Numbered from the stretch's first letter, positions 24,854 to 34,581 are shown. The stretch: 64,000 nucleotides of DNA from an uncultured Eubacteriales bacterium (GCA_905198155.1 CAJKBQ010000006.1:1-64000); one strand, 5' to 3'. Notes: generated by a model not told the origin, from the sequence alone. Program-made: numbers and translations.

Positions 24854-24876
24854 ATCCCATTGCAGGAGGACAACAA

Positions 24877-26118
24877 ATGGACACGGTGCTGACCGTATCG
24901 CAAATCACCACCTACATCCGGTCGCTGCTGGACGGCGACCCGAACCTGGATCCGGTGTATTTGTGCGGCGAAATTTCAAATTTTAACGCGTATCAAAAAT
25001 CGGGGCATTGGTATTTTTCGCTGAAAGACGCCAACGCGGTGCTGCGGTGCGTGATGTTCCGCTCGGCCAATCAGCGGCTGCGGTTCTGCCCCGAAAATGG
25101 AATGCGCGTGCTGATTCGCGGCCGGATCAGCGTGTATGAGCGCGACGGCACCTATCAGCTGTACGCCGAAGATATGCTGCCGGACGGCGCCGGCGCGCTG
25201 GCGGTCGCGTTTGAGCAGCTGCGCCGTCGGCTGGAAGCGGAAGGACTGTTTGACCCGGCGCGCAAGCGTCCGCTGCCTGATTGTCCGATGACCGTGGGCG
25301 TAATCACTTCGCCGTCCGGCGCGGCGCGGCGGGACATTGAGCACATACTGGCGCGGCGGTTCCCGCTGGCGGAAATTCTGCTGGCACCGGTGCCGGTGCA
25401 GGGGGCGGACGCGCCTGCGCAGCTGGCGGACGCGCTGGATCGGATGAACGCCGACGGGTGCGCCGAGGTGATTATCATCGGGCGCGGCGGCGGCTCGGCA
25501 GAGGAATTGTGGGCGTTCAACGACGAGCGCGTGGTGCGCGCGGTGGCGCGGTCGCGCATTCCGGTGATTTCGGCGGTCGGGCACGAAACGGATGTCACGC
25601 TGTGTGATTTTGCGGCGGATTACCGTGCGCCGACGCCGTCGGCTGCGGCGGAAGTCGCCGTTCCGGATCAGGCGGAACTGACGGATCGATTGGCGCAGCT
25701 GCAAGTCCGGATGACGGCTGCGGCGGCCCGGACGGTGCGCCGCGCGGACGAACAACTGCGTGCGGTGCGGCTGCGGCCGGTGTGGCAGTCGCCGCCGGGC
25801 GTGGAATCGGCGGCGCAGCGGTACGCCCATTTGCATCAGCGGTTGGTGCAGGCGGGGCAGCGCCGACTGAACGACCGCACGGACGAATTACGGTGGGTTT
25901 GCGCGCAGCTGGATGCGCTCAGTCCGCTCCGGGTGCTGGCACGCGGGTATGCGGCGGTGCAGACTGACCGCCCGGTAACGCGCGCGGCGCAGCTGACGGC
26001 CGGTGTGTCGGCCACCTTGCGTTTTGCGGACGGCTGCGCGGATTGTACGATTCATCGGGTGACGGTAAACGGCAATGCAGAGAGGAACGAAGAAAATGGC
26101 GAAGAAAGAAAGCTTTGA
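24877..26118 (+). CDS. xseA: Exodeoxyribonuclease VII large subunit
   Basis: The 413-residue catalytic subunit has an N-terminal OB fold (about residues 1-100), the nuclease core with ITSPSGAARRDI, IIGRGGGSAEELWAFND and AVGHETDVTLCDFAAD (about 145-250), and a helical tail that binds the small subunit. It is a little shorter than the roughly 450 residues of Bacillus, the loss falling in the helical tail. AGGAGG lies 9 bases upstream. It overlaps xseB by 23 bases. Confidence 0.96.
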   Translation: MDTVLTVSQITTYIRSLLDGDPNLDPVYLCGEISNFNAYQKSGHWYFSLKDANAVLRCVMFRSANQRLRFCPENGMRVLIRGRISVYERDGTYQLYAEDMLPDGAGALAVAFEQLRRRLEAEGLFDPARKRPLPDCPMTVGVITSPSGAARRDIEHILARRFPLAEILLAPVPVQGADAPAQLADALDRMNADGCAEVIIIGRGGGSAEELWAFNDERVVRAVARSRIPVISAVGHETDVTLCDFAADYRAPTPSAAAEVAVPDQAELTDRLAQLQVRMTAAAARTVRRADEQLRAVRLRPVWQSPPGVESAAQRYAHLHQRLVQAGQRRLNDRTDELRWVCAQLDALSPLRVLARGYAAVQTDRPVTRAAQLTAGVSATLRFADGCADCTIHRVTVNGNAERNEENGEERKL

Positions 26119-26314
26119 GCAGGCGATGGCACGGCTGGAAGAGATTGTTGCGGCGCTGGAATCCGGTGAAGCGACGCTGGACGAGTCGATGAAGCTGCTG
26201 GAAGAAGGCACGCGGCTGTCGGCGCAGTGTGCGGACAAATTGGAAAAGGCCCGGCAGAAAATTACCATGCTGACCGCGCCGGATTCGGCGGCAGAAAAGA
26301 CGGACGAAGCCTGA
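26096..26314 (+). CDS. xseB: Exodeoxyribonuclease VII small subunit
   Basis: This 72-residue helical protein has the family signature SFEQAMARLEEIVAALESGE and forms the multi-subunit arm of exonuclease VII on XseA. The ATG at 26096 follows AGAGGAA and lies inside the end of xseA, so translation is coupled. Confidence 0.95.
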   Translation: MAKKESFEQAMARLEEIVAALESGEATLDESMKLLEEGTRLSAQCADKLEKARQKITMLTAPDSAAEKTDEA

Positions 26315-26333
26315 GAAAGGACGGAAAAATCCC

Positions 26334-27206
26334 ATGAACGCAACGGAATTGTTTGATCGGTATTTGCCGAAAATCGAAGCGGCGCTGGTGCAGTATCTGC
26401 CCGCCGACGCGCCGGACAAGGCATCGCTGGCGCAGGCAATGCGGTACGCGGTGGTCGGCGGCGGGAAGCGCATCCGGCCGGTGCTGCTGCTGGCGTTTTG
26501 CGAAGCGGCCGGCGGCGACCCGGATTCGGCGCTGCCGTACGCCTGCGCGCTGGAACTGATTCATTCCTACTCGCTGATTCACGACGACCTGCCGTGCATG
26601 GACAACGACGACCTGCGCCGCGGCAAACCGTCCACGCACAAGGCGTTCGGCGAGGCGACGGCGCTGCTGGCCGGGGACGGGCTGCTGACGCGTGCATTTG
26701 AAGTGATGCTGCTGCACGGTACGAATCCGCGCGGCGGCGATGCGGCCGGATGCCTAGCGGCGGCGGCCGGGTACGACGGGATGGTCGGCGGCCAGGCGAT
26801 TGACCTGGCCAGCGAGCAGCATACGATTCCGCTGGAACGGCTGGAACGGCTGGATGACGGCAAAACGGTCGCGCTGATCCGCGCGGCGTGCGAAATGGGC
26901 TGCATTTTGGCCGACCGCGACGACCTGCGTGCGGCGGCACGCGCATATGCGCACGGCGTGGGCATGGCGTTCCAAATCTGCGACGATCTGCTGGATATCG
27001 AAAGCACTACCGAGCAGCTGGGCAAGCCGACCGGCAGCGACGCGGCCAATCAGAAATCGACGTATGTTTCGCTGCTGGGGCTTGAAGGGGCGCGCGCAGC
27101 GGCCGAATCGTATACGGCGCAGGCGGTTCAGGCGGCGGCAGCGCTGGGCACATCCGGCGCGCCGCTGGCGACGTTGGCAGAACTGCTGTTTCGGCGAAAA
27201 AAATAA
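26334..27206 (+). CDS. ispA: Geranylgeranyl/farnesyl diphosphate synthase
   Basis: The 290-residue trans-prenyltransferase condenses IPP with allylic diphosphates. Both aspartate-rich magnesium motifs are present: HDDLPCMDNDDLRRG (about residues 84-98, with the CxxD spacing of bacterial FPP synthases) and QICDDLLDIES (about 216-226). It takes IPP and DMAPP made by the MEP pathway, whose dxs follows and whose ispH is fused to rpsA elsewhere in the window. Confidence 0.96.
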   Translation: MNATELFDRYLPKIEAALVQYLPADAPDKASLAQAMRYAVVGGGKRIRPVLLLAFCEAAGGDPDSALPYACALELIHSYSLIHDDLPCMDNDDLRRGKPSTHKAFGEATALLAGDGLLTRAFEVMLLHGTNPRGGDAAGCLAAAAGYDGMVGGQAIDLASEQHTIPLERLERLDDGKTVALIRAACEMGCILADRDDLRAAARAYAHGVGMAFQICDDLLDIESTTEQLGKPTGSDAANQKSTYVSLLGLEGARAAAESYTAQAVQAAAALGTSGAPLATLAELLFRRKK

Positions 27207-27213
27207 GTTTTGC

Positions 27214-27242
27214 TTGCATTCTGTACGCCAATCTGTTATAAT
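27214..27242 (+). promoter_or_regulatory. Promoter upstream of dxs
   Basis: TTGCAT (27214-27219) and TATAAT (27237-27242) are 17 bases apart, just after the ispA stop, giving dxs and the genes after it a start of their own. Confidence 0.82.
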
Positions 27243-27311
27243 AAAAGAAAATGAACGGGTTTTGGAACGAGATTCCATCTCAAATTTCCACAGAAAGGAG
27301 CGCGAAATTCG

Positions 27312-29171
27312 TTGGATCATCTGCTGAACGGGATTCACAGCCCGGCCGACCTCAAAAAAATCCCGGAGGATCAGCTTCCGGCGCTGTGCGACGAAATCCG
27401 CGCGAAATTGGTGGAAACGGTGGCGCAGACCGGCGGGCACCTGGCGTCCAACCTGGGCGTGGTGGAGCTGACGGTGGCGCTGCATTATGTGCTGGACTGC
27501 CCGAACGACGCCATTGTGTTCGACGTGGGGCATCAGTGCTACACGCATAAGCTGCTGACCGGCCGCCGGGATCGGTTTGCGACGCTGCGCCGCGAAAACG
27601 GCCTGAGCGGCTTCCCGAACCGGGCGGAAAGCGACTGCGACCCGTTCAACGCCGGGCACAGCAGCACGGCGATTGCGGCGGCGCTGGGGCTGGCGCAGGC
27701 GCGCAAGCTGCGGGGCATTTCCGGATGCGTGGCGGCAGTCGTCGGCGACGGCGCGCTGACCGGCGGGCTGGCGTACGAAGGATTGAACAGCGCCGGCCAG
27801 TTCCACGGCAACCTGATCGTAATCCTCAACGACAACAAAATGTCCATCAACCGCAATGTGGGCGCAATGGCGCGGTACTTGGCGGTGATGCGCACGCGCA
27901 AAGGCTACCGCCGCGTCAAAAGCCGGGTGGAATCGCTGCTGCTGCACATTCCGCTCGTCGGGCGGCCGATGCGCGACTTGTTTTCCCGGTGGAAAACGGC
28001 GCTCAAAAATCTGATTTACCCCAATATATTTGAAGATATGGGATTCCACTACATCGGCCCGCTGGACGGTCACGACTTGCAGCCGCTGATTCGGTCGCTG
28101 GAATTCGCCAAAAACGAGCCGTACCCGATCTTGATTCATGTCTGCACGCAAAAAGGCAAGGGGTATTCATTTGCAGAGAAAAACCCGCGCGTGTTCCACG
28201 GCATCGGCAGGTTCGACATTGAAACCGGCGAAAAAACGCTCGATTGCGAGTGTTTTTCCGACGTATTCGGCGCGCAGCTGTGCCGGTTTGCGGCGCAGGA
28301 CGCGCGTATCTGCGCGATTACGGCGGCGATGAAATGCGGCACGGGGCTGTCTGCATTTGCCAAACAGTTCCCGCAGCGGTTTTTTGACGTCGGGATCGCC
28401 GAAGAGGGCGCGGTGACGTTTGCGTCCGGATTGGCCGCCGCCGGCATGATCCCGGTGTTCGCGGTGTATTCGACGTTTTTGCAGCGCGCGTACGACCAGG
28501 TGCTGCACGACGTTGCGATGCAGCACCTGAAAGTGGTGCTGGCGATCGACCGGGCCGGGTTCGTCGGCGACGACGGCCCGTCGCACCAGGGGCTGTTTGA
28601 TTGCGCGTTTTTGTCCACCATTCCGGGCATGACCATTTACGCGCCGGCCGATTACGTGGAACTGGAAGCAATGATGCACCGCGCGCTGTACGAAGGCGTC
28701 GGTCCGGCGGCAGTACGCTATCCGCGCGGTGTGGCGCCGCAGCCGGACGTCCGGATGGGCGACGGCCGGTCGGACTATGACTGGGACGGCACGGCGCATC
28801 GCATCGCGCTGGTGTCGTATGGGCGCGAGTCTGCCGAGGTTTATGCGGCGGTGCAGCGGCTGGAACAGGATGGAATTTCGGTGACGCGGGTCAAGCTGAA
28901 CCGCGTGTACCCGATTCCGGACGGCGCGGTGCGCGCGGTGCTGTCGTGCGCACGGGTGTATTTTTTCGAGGAAGGCGTTGCGTCCGGCGGCATCGGCGCG
29001 CATTTCGGCGCAGCGTTGCAGCGGCACGATTTTGCCGGTCGGTACCGGCTGTGTGCGGTGAAGGACGGGTTCGTGAAGCAGGCGGCCGTTGCGCGGCAGC
29101 TGCAATGGAACGGACTGGACGCCGACAGCATTTATGATCGGATTTTCAGGGAGGCGCAGCATGGAACGTAA
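27312..29171 (+). CDS. dxs: 1-deoxy-D-xylulose-5-phosphate synthase
   Basis: This 619-residue thiamine-diphosphate enzyme joins pyruvate and glyceraldehyde 3-phosphate in the first step of the MEP pathway. VFDVGHQCYTHKLLTGR (about residue 60), GDGALTGGLAYE (about 145, cofactor-binding) and CTQKGKGYSFAE (about 280) are typical. The start is a TTG at 27312, with AAAGGAG about 12 bases upstream; the usual DxS opening LLNGIHSPADLKKI follows at once, so no upstream ATG is needed. It overlaps tlyA by 11 bases. Confidence 0.96.
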   Translation: MDHLLNGIHSPADLKKIPEDQLPALCDEIRAKLVETVAQTGGHLASNLGVVELTVALHYVLDCPNDAIVFDVGHQCYTHKLLTGRRDRFATLRRENGLSGFPNRAESDCDPFNAGHSSTAIAAALGLAQARKLRGISGCVAAVVGDGALTGGLAYEGLNSAGQFHGNLIVILNDNKMSINRNVGAMARYLAVMRTRKGYRRVKSRVESLLLHIPLVGRPMRDLFSRWKTALKNLIYPNIFEDMGFHYIGPLDGHDLQPLIRSLEFAKNEPYPILIHVCTQKGKGYSFAEKNPRVFHGIGRFDIETGEKTLDCECFSDVFGAQLCRFAAQDARICAITAAMKCGTGLSAFAKQFPQRFFDVGIAEEGAVTFASGLAAAGMIPVFAVYSTFLQRAYDQVLHDVAMQHLKVVLAIDRAGFVGDDGPSHQGLFDCAFLSTIPGMTIYAPADYVELEAMMHRALYEGVGPAAVRYPRGVAPQPDVRMGDGRSDYDWDGTAHRIALVSYGRESAEVYAAVQRLEQDGISVTRVKLNRVYPIPDGAVRAVLSCARVYFFEEGVASGGIGAHFGAALQRHDFAGRYRLCAVKDGFVKQAAVARQLQWNGLDADSIYDRIFREAQHGT

Positions 29172-29964
29172 TCGACTGGATGTGCTGCTGGTGCAGCGCG
29201 GGTTGGCGCGCAGCCGTGCGGAGGCCAAGGAATTGATTCAGTCCGGCGGCGTGTGGATTAACGGTGCGGCCGTCACCAAACCGGCGCAGGACGTACCGGC
29301 GGATGCAGAGATTGCGCTGCACGCCGAGCGGATGCCGTTTGTCAGCCGCGGCGGCCGCAAGCTGGAAAAAGCGCTGCGTGTGTTCCCGATCGACCTGACC
29401 GGCTGCACGGCGCTGGACATCGGCGCGTCTACCGGCGGATTTACCGATTGTATGCTGCAATCCGGTGCGGCGCGGGTGTATGCGGTAGACGTCGGATCCG
29501 GCCAGCTGGCGCCGTCGCTGTGCAGCGATCCGCGCGTCGTCAACCTGGAAAAAACCAATATCCGGGCGCTGTCGCCCGAACAGGTGCCGCCGGTGGATTT
29601 TTTCGCGACGGACGTATCGTTTATTTCGCTGACGCTGGTGCTGCCGGAAGCATTCCGGTTTTTGAAGATGGGCGGCAGCGGCGTGTGCCTGATTAAACCG
29701 CAGTTCGAGGTGGGCAGGGGCCGCGTCGGCAAAAACGGCGTGGTGCGCGACCCGGCGCTGCACCGCGAGGTGGTGGCACGCATTGCGGATTTTGCCCGGT
29801 CGATGGGCTTTGCGGTGTGCGGACTGGATTTTTCGCCGATCCGCGGACCGGAGGGCAATATCGAATACCTGATGTATGTGAAAAAGGGCGACGCTCTGCC
29901 GTGCAGCACTGCGGCGGCCGACGTGGTGCGCGACGCGCACCGGGCGTTTGCGCGTCACGATTGA
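29161..29964 (+). CDS. tlyA: TlyA-family rRNA 2'-O-methyltransferase
   Basis: The 267-residue protein has an N-terminal S4 RNA-binding domain (about residues 5-60; RLDVLLVQRGLARSRAEAK) and an FtsJ-type methyltransferase domain, with the SAM-binding ALDIGASTGGFTDCML (about 86-101). Family members methylate 16S/23S rRNA cytidines at 2'-OH. GGGAGG precedes the ATG, which lies within the end of dxs. The order dxs-tlyA-nadK-argR-recN is common in Clostridia. Confidence 0.94.
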   Translation: MERNRLDVLLVQRGLARSRAEAKELIQSGGVWINGAAVTKPAQDVPADAEIALHAERMPFVSRGGRKLEKALRVFPIDLTGCTALDIGASTGGFTDCMLQSGAARVYAVDVGSGQLAPSLCSDPRVVNLEKTNIRALSPEQVPPVDFFATDVSFISLTLVLPEAFRFLKMGGSGVCLIKPQFEVGRGRVGKNGVVRDPALHREVVARIADFARSMGFAVCGLDFSPIRGPEGNIEYLMYVKKGDALPCSTAAADVVRDAHRAFARHD

Positions 29965-29976
29965 CGGGAGGTACTT

Positions 29977-30819
29977 ATGCGCATTGCATTGATTCCCAAT
30001 CTCGACAAAAATCACGCGTTGGAATACACGATCCGGCTGTGCCGGATGCTGCGGGCATGGGGCGCGGAGCCGATGCTCCCGCTGTATATGCGCGCGCATG
30101 GCGCGGATGGGACGTTTGTGCCGGAAGAGGCGCTGTTTGCGCAGTGCGACGCCGTGCTGACCATCGGCGGCGACGGGACGATTCTGCACGCAGCCAAGCA
30201 CGCAGTGCGCTGCGGCAAGCCGCTGATCGGGCTGAACTGCGGCCGTCTGGGGTTTTTGGCCGAGCTGGAAGCCGGCGAGATGGAATTGCTGCACAACCTG
30301 GTGACGCACCAGTACACGACCACGCCGCGGATGCTGCTGGACGTGACGGTGTATGCCGACGGCGAAACCCGCTGCCTGGCGCTGAACGACGCGGTGATTT
30401 CCCGCGCCGGGCTGCCGCGGCTGGTGGAGTGGTCGGTGCAGTATCAACAGCAATGCCTGTGCCGCTGCCGCGCGGACGGCCTGATTTTCGCCACGCCGGT
30501 CGGCTCGACGGCGTATTCGCTGTCGGCAGGCGGGCCGGTGATCGACCCGGTGTCCCACTGCATCCTGATGACGCCGATTTGCCCGCACTCTGTGTTCGGG
30601 CGGCCGGTGGTATTCGGCGCAGACAGTGTGCTGTGCGTGCGCCCCATCCTGAACGACGGCGAATCGGTCAACGTGTCGGTGGACGGTGAAGAGAACTTCG
30701 CGCTGCGCGCCGGAGACCGGATCGAAATCCGCAAAGCCGCAGAGGAACTGCAATTGATTCAGCTGAAACAACGACTGTTTTACGATATATTCACCGCAAA
30801 GTTTTCAACGGGGGAATAA
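29977..30819 (+). CDS. nadK: NAD kinase
   Basis: The 280-residue enzyme phosphorylates NAD to NADP. GGDGTILHAAKHA (about residues 65-77) is the catalytic GGDG motif; LNDAVISR (about 137) and TPVGSTAYSLSAGGP (about 172) bind the substrate. GGGAGG lies 7 bases before the ATG. Confidence 0.96.
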   Translation: MRIALIPNLDKNHALEYTIRLCRMLRAWGAEPMLPLYMRAHGADGTFVPEEALFAQCDAVLTIGGDGTILHAAKHAVRCGKPLIGLNCGRLGFLAELEAGEMELLHNLVTHQYTTTPRMLLDVTVYADGETRCLALNDAVISRAGLPRLVEWSVQYQQQCLCRCRADGLIFATPVGSTAYSLSAGGPVIDPVSHCILMTPICPHSVFGRPVVFGADSVLCVRPILNDGESVNVSVDGEENFALRAGDRIEIRKAAEELQLIQLKQRLFYDIFTAKFSTGE

Positions 30820-30843
30820 AAAGGGAAAGGAAGCTTTTGTATA

Positions 30844-31293
30844 ATGAAAACGAAACGCCATGCCAAAATATTGGAATTGATTCAGGAGCACGCCATCGAT
30901 ACGCAGGAGGAACTGCTCCGGTGGCTGAAAGAGTCGGAGTTTGACGTGACGCAGGCGACGGTGTCGCGCGATATCAAAGAGCTGCGCCTAGTGAAAACGC
31001 TTGCGCCGGACGGCAAATACCGCTATTCCACCGGCAAAAACAGCGAGACGGATATGTCCGGCAAATTTCACTCGCTGTTTTCGGACTCAGTGCGGTCGGT
31101 TGACTGCGCGGGAAACATCGTCGCGGTCAAATGCTACGTCGGGATGGCGCAGGCCGTGTGCGCGGCGCTGGATTCCATGCATTGGGACGGCATCGTGGGC
31201 ACGCTGGCCGGGGACGACACGATTTTCATCCTGACCCGCACGGAAAATACGGCGGTCAATCTGGTCGGGGAGCTGCGCAAGCTGCAAAGCTGA
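30844..31293 (+). CDS. argR: Arginine repressor ArgR/AhrC
   Basis: The 149-residue regulator has a winged helix-turn-helix (about residues 1-70; DVTQATVSRDIKELRLVK) and a C-terminal hexamerisation and arginine-binding domain (GTLAGDDTIFILTR). AAAGGAAG precedes the start. ArgR lies beside recN throughout Firmicutes. Confidence 0.95.
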   Translation: MKTKRHAKILELIQEHAIDTQEELLRWLKESEFDVTQATVSRDIKELRLVKTLAPDGKYRYSTGKNSETDMSGKFHSLFSDSVRSVDCAGNIVAVKCYVGMAQAVCAALDSMHWDGIVGTLAGDDTIFILTRTENTAVNLVGELRKLQS

Positions 31294-31323
31294 CGGCGTG
31301 CCCGGCTGCAAGGAGGGATTCCG

Positions 31324-32997
31324 ATGCTGACCAATCTGCATATTGAGAACATCGCGGTGATCGAGCGCGCGTCGCTCGATTTCCAGCCGGGGCTGAACGT
31401 GCTGACCGGCGAAACCGGCGCGGGCAAATCGATCGTGATCGATTCGCTCAACGCCGTGCTGGGCGAGCGCACCAGCCGGGAACTGATCCGGACGGGCACC
31501 GACCGCGCCCGTGTGACGGCGGCGTTTTCCGGGATTTCGGACGCGGCGCGCGCCGTGCTGGAAGCGCAGGGCTTTTCGGAGGAGGACGGCATGGTGCTGG
31601 TGCAGCGGGAGATGTCCGTGTCCGGCCGCAGCGGATTCCGGATCAACGGCGTTCCGGCACCGGCGGCAGCGGTGCGCGCGTTTGGCCGGGCGGTGCTGAA
31701 TATCCACGGCCAGCACGACAATCAGCAGCTGCTGTCCCCGCAGACGCACATCCAGTACATCGACGCGCTGGGCGGGCTGCATCCGCAGTGGGCGGCGTAC
31801 GAAGCGGCATACCGCAAGGCGGTGGCGCTGAAACATCAGCTGGCGGCGGCAGAAACCGACGAACAGGAAAAAACGCGGCGCACCGAGCTGCTGCAATATC
31901 AGATTGACGAACTGGAAGCGGCGGAAATCCGCGTGGGGGAGCGTGACGAATTGATGGCGCGCCGCACCCGGATTCAAAATGCGGAGCGAATCCGCACGGC
32001 GACGGAGAGCGCGCGGGAAATTCTGTCCGGAACAGAGGACACGGCCGGGACGATTCAGCTGATTCAGCAGGCGGCCGAACAGCTGCGCGGCGCGCAGACG
32101 TTTCGTCCGGCGCTGGCGCCGCTGGCCGAAAAGCTGGAAAGCCTGTCGTATGAATTGGAGGACGCGGCGGATTCGCTGCGCGCGCTGGACGATGCGCCGG
32201 ACGACGATCCGGCGGAGCTGGACGCGATCGAAGCACGGCTGGACTTGCTGTACCGGCTGGGCGCCAAATACGGCGCAGACGAATCCGAAATGCTGCAATT
32301 TCTGCAAAATGCCCAATCGGAGCTGCAGCGGATTACGCACGCCGACGAATACCGGCAGCAGCTGACGGCCGACTATCAGGACGCGCTGCAAAACGCCAAG
32401 CAGCTGGCGCTGACGCTGTCCGACTTGCGGATTCAGACGGCGGCAGAGTTTGTCCGCCGAGTGACCGAAGAGCTGGCGTTTCTCGATATGCCGCGCGTCC
32501 AGCTGACGGTGCCGCACGAATACGGCAACCTCAACGCGACCGGATGCGACCGGATGGAGATTCAGATTTCGACCAACCCCGGCGAACCGCCCAAGCCGCT
32601 GGCCAAAATCGCATCCGGCGGCGAACTGTCGCGGATTATGCTGGCGATCAAAAACGTATTGGCAGACAAGGACGCCGTGGATACACTGATTTTCGACGAA
32701 GTGGACACCGGAATCAGCGGCCGCGCCGCGCTCAAAGTCGGCCGCAAACTGCACCAGGTGGCCGCGCATCGCCAGGTGCTGTGCGTCACGCATCTGGCGC
32801 AGATTGCCGCGCACGCGGATGCGCATTTGTTGATTGAAAAGCAGGTGCGCGGCGACCGCACCTACACCGAGATTCGGCCGCTGGACACGGCCGGCCGCTG
32901 CGCCGAGCTGGCGCGGATTATGAACGGCGCCGACCATCCGACCGAAGCACAGCTGGCCAGTGCGGCGGAATTGCTGAAAAATGCGCAGGAGGCTTGA
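31324..32997 (+). CDS. recN: DNA repair ATPase RecN
   Basis: This 557-residue SMC-like protein acts early in double-strand break repair. Walker A is LTGETGAGKSIVIDSLNAV (about residues 26-44), a coiled coil spans about 160-375, and the C-terminal signature ASGGELSRIMLAI plus Walker B LIFDEVDTGISGRAA (about 455-470) close the ATPase. The tyrS promoter -35 overlaps its stop codon. Confidence 0.97.
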   Translation: MLTNLHIENIAVIERASLDFQPGLNVLTGETGAGKSIVIDSLNAVLGERTSRELIRTGTDRARVTAAFSGISDAARAVLEAQGFSEEDGMVLVQREMSVSGRSGFRINGVPAPAAAVRAFGRAVLNIHGQHDNQQLLSPQTHIQYIDALGGLHPQWAAYEAAYRKAVALKHQLAAAETDEQEKTRRTELLQYQIDELEAAEIRVGERDELMARRTRIQNAERIRTATESAREILSGTEDTAGTIQLIQQAAEQLRGAQTFRPALAPLAEKLESLSYELEDAADSLRALDDAPDDDPAELDAIEARLDLLYRLGAKYGADESEMLQFLQNAQSELQRITHADEYRQQLTADYQDALQNAKQLALTLSDLRIQTAAEFVRRVTEELAFLDMPRVQLTVPHEYGNLNATGCDRMEIQISTNPGEPPKPLAKIASGGELSRIMLAIKNVLADKDAVDTLIFDEVDTGISGRAALKVGRKLHQVAAHRQVLCVTHLAQIAAHADAHLLIEKQVRGDRTYTEIRPLDTAGRCAELARIMNGADHPTEAQLASAAELLKNAQEA

Positions 32998-33022
32998 CAT
33001 TTCCGCGGAAATGTGGTTTAAT
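32994..33022 (+). promoter_or_regulatory. Promoter of the tyrS T-box transcript, with an 18-bp palindrome
   Basis: TTGACA (32994-32999) and TTTAAT (33017-33022) are 17 bases apart. The -35 overlaps the recN stop. Bases 32997-33014 form a perfect 18-base palindrome, ACATTTCCGCGGAAATGT, covering half the -35 and most of the spacer. Confidence 0.8.
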
Positions 33023-33029
33023 AGTATTG

Positions 33030-33300
33030 TTCATCGGTGAAGAAGGGAAGAAGTACACCCATCCGGCGTGCGCAGAGAGTCTGCGGTTTGGTGCGAGCAG
33101 ATGCACCCGGCGGTCGAAATACATCCCGGAGCCGCTTTGCGGAAACACGTTTGGAGTAGGCAAAGCCGGGCGCGCCCGTTACCGCGCAGAAGTATGCACG
33201 TACTTCGCAAGGCTTCGACCCGTGAGGGCGGAGCAAAAAGAGGTGGTACCGCGTTTTCAACGCCCTCTGCGAATCACAGCTCGCAGAGGGCTTTTTCTCT
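33030..33300 (+). promoter_or_regulatory. Tyrosyl T-box riboswitch upstream of tyrS
   Basis: The leader has the parts of a T-box: stem I with an AGAGAG bulge near 33074-33079, a specifier loop GAAA-UAC-AUC whose UAC (33120-33122) is a tyrosine codon, a stem III hairpin (33189-33206), the T-box sequence AGAGGTGGTACCGCG (33239-33253), and a terminator (33262-33272 with 33281-33291, then T5). Uncharged tRNA-Tyr would pair with the specifier and the T-box and prevent termination, raising tyrS. A tRNA-Tyr gene is at 44130. Confidence 0.96.
33262..33296 (+). terminator. T-box-controlled terminator of tyrS
   Basis: An 11-base-pair perfect stem with an 8-base loop is followed by five T. The 5' arm partly overlaps what the T-box sequence would pair with in the antiterminator form. 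Confidence 0.93.
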
Positions 33301-33327
33301 GCAAAAAATTATCGGGAGGCATTTCCA

Positions 33328-34551
33328 ATGACCATTTATGACGAACTGCGCGCGCGCGGACTGATCGCGCAGGTGACCGACGAAGAAGAGATCAAGAATC
33401 TGATCAACAACGGCAAAGCAACGTTCTACATCGGATTCGACTGCACGGCCGACAGCCTGACCGCCGGACACTTTATGGCGCTGACGCTGATGAAGCGGCT
33501 GCAAATGGCCGGCAACAAGCCGATTGCGCTGATCGGTGGCGGCACCACGATGATCGGCGACCCGTCCGGCCGCACGGATATGCGCAAAATGCTCACCAAA
33601 GAGGACATCGCGCACAACGCTGAGTGCTTCAAGCGGCAGATGGAGCGCTTCATCGAGTTCGGCGAGGGCAAGGCTCAGATGCTGAACAACGCCGACTGGC
33701 TGCTGAAGCTGAATTACGTCGATCTGCTGCGCGAGGTTGGCGCGTGTTTCAGCGTCAACAATATGCTCCGCGCCGATTGCTATAAACAGCGGATGGAAAA
33801 GGGATTGTCGTTCCTTGAATTCAACTATATGATTATGCAAAGCTACGACTTTTACTATATGTTCCAGCACTATGGGTGCAATATGCAGTTCGGCGGCGAC
33901 GACCAGTGGTCGAATATGCTTGGCGGCACGGAGCTGATCCGCCGCAAGCTGGGCAAAGACGCGTACGCCATGACCATCACACTGCTGACCGACAGTCAGG
34001 GCAAAAAAATGGGCAAAACCGCGGGTAACGCCGTGTGGCTGGATCCGAACAAGACCAGCCCGTTCGATTTCTACCAGTATTGGCGCAACGTGGACGACGC
34101 CGACGTGCTCAAATGCATCCGGATGCTCACGTTCCTGCCGCTGGAGCAGATCGACGAGATGGATCACTGGACGGGCAGCCGGCTGAACGAGGCCAAAGAA
34201 ATTCTGGCGTACGAGCTGACCAAAATGGTGCATGGCGAACCGGAGGCCGAAAAGGCGCGCGATGCGGCCAAAGCGCTCTTCGGCGGCGGCGCCGACAGCG
34301 CGCATATGCCGACGACGGAGCTGACGGCGGACGACCTGACCGACGGTGCGGTCACGGTGATTGACCTGCTGGTGAAAACCGGGCTGGCCGGTTCCAAAGG
34401 CGAGGCGCGCCGGCTGATTCAGCAGGGCGGCGTCGCGCTGGCGGATCAAAAGGTGACGGACATCGCCGCGGCGGCGGACGCCGCGGCGCTGACAGACGGC
34501 GTGGTGCTGAAAAAAGGCAAGAAAATCTTCCACAAAGTGATTTTGAAGTAA
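33328..34551 (+). CDS. tyrS: Tyrosyl-tRNA synthetase
   Basis: This 407-residue class I synthetase attaches tyrosine to tRNA-Tyr. The HIGH-equivalent is TAGH in SLTAGHFMAL (about residue 46); the KMSKS-equivalent is KKMGKTAGN (about 229), the KMGKT form usual for TyrS. A C-terminal S4 domain (about 345-405) binds the tRNA. GGGAGG lies 9 bases before the ATG. The T-box leader controls it. Confidence 0.97.
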   Translation: MTIYDELRARGLIAQVTDEEEIKNLINNGKATFYIGFDCTADSLTAGHFMALTLMKRLQMAGNKPIALIGGGTTMIGDPSGRTDMRKMLTKEDIAHNAECFKRQMERFIEFGEGKAQMLNNADWLLKLNYVDLLREVGACFSVNNMLRADCYKQRMEKGLSFLEFNYMIMQSYDFYYMFQHYGCNMQFGGDDQWSNMLGGTELIRRKLGKDAYAMTITLLTDSQGKKMGKTAGNAVWLDPNKTSPFDFYQYWRNVDDADVLKCIRMLTFLPLEQIDEMDHWTGSRLNEAKEILAYELTKMVHGEPEAEKARDAAKALFGGGADSAHMPTTELTADDLTDGAVTVIDLLVKTGLAGSKGEARRLIQQGGVALADQKVTDIAAAADAAALTDGVVLKKGKKIFHKVILK

Positions 34552-34581
34552 TTTCCGGCATATGATTTACTGAGCGTATTT

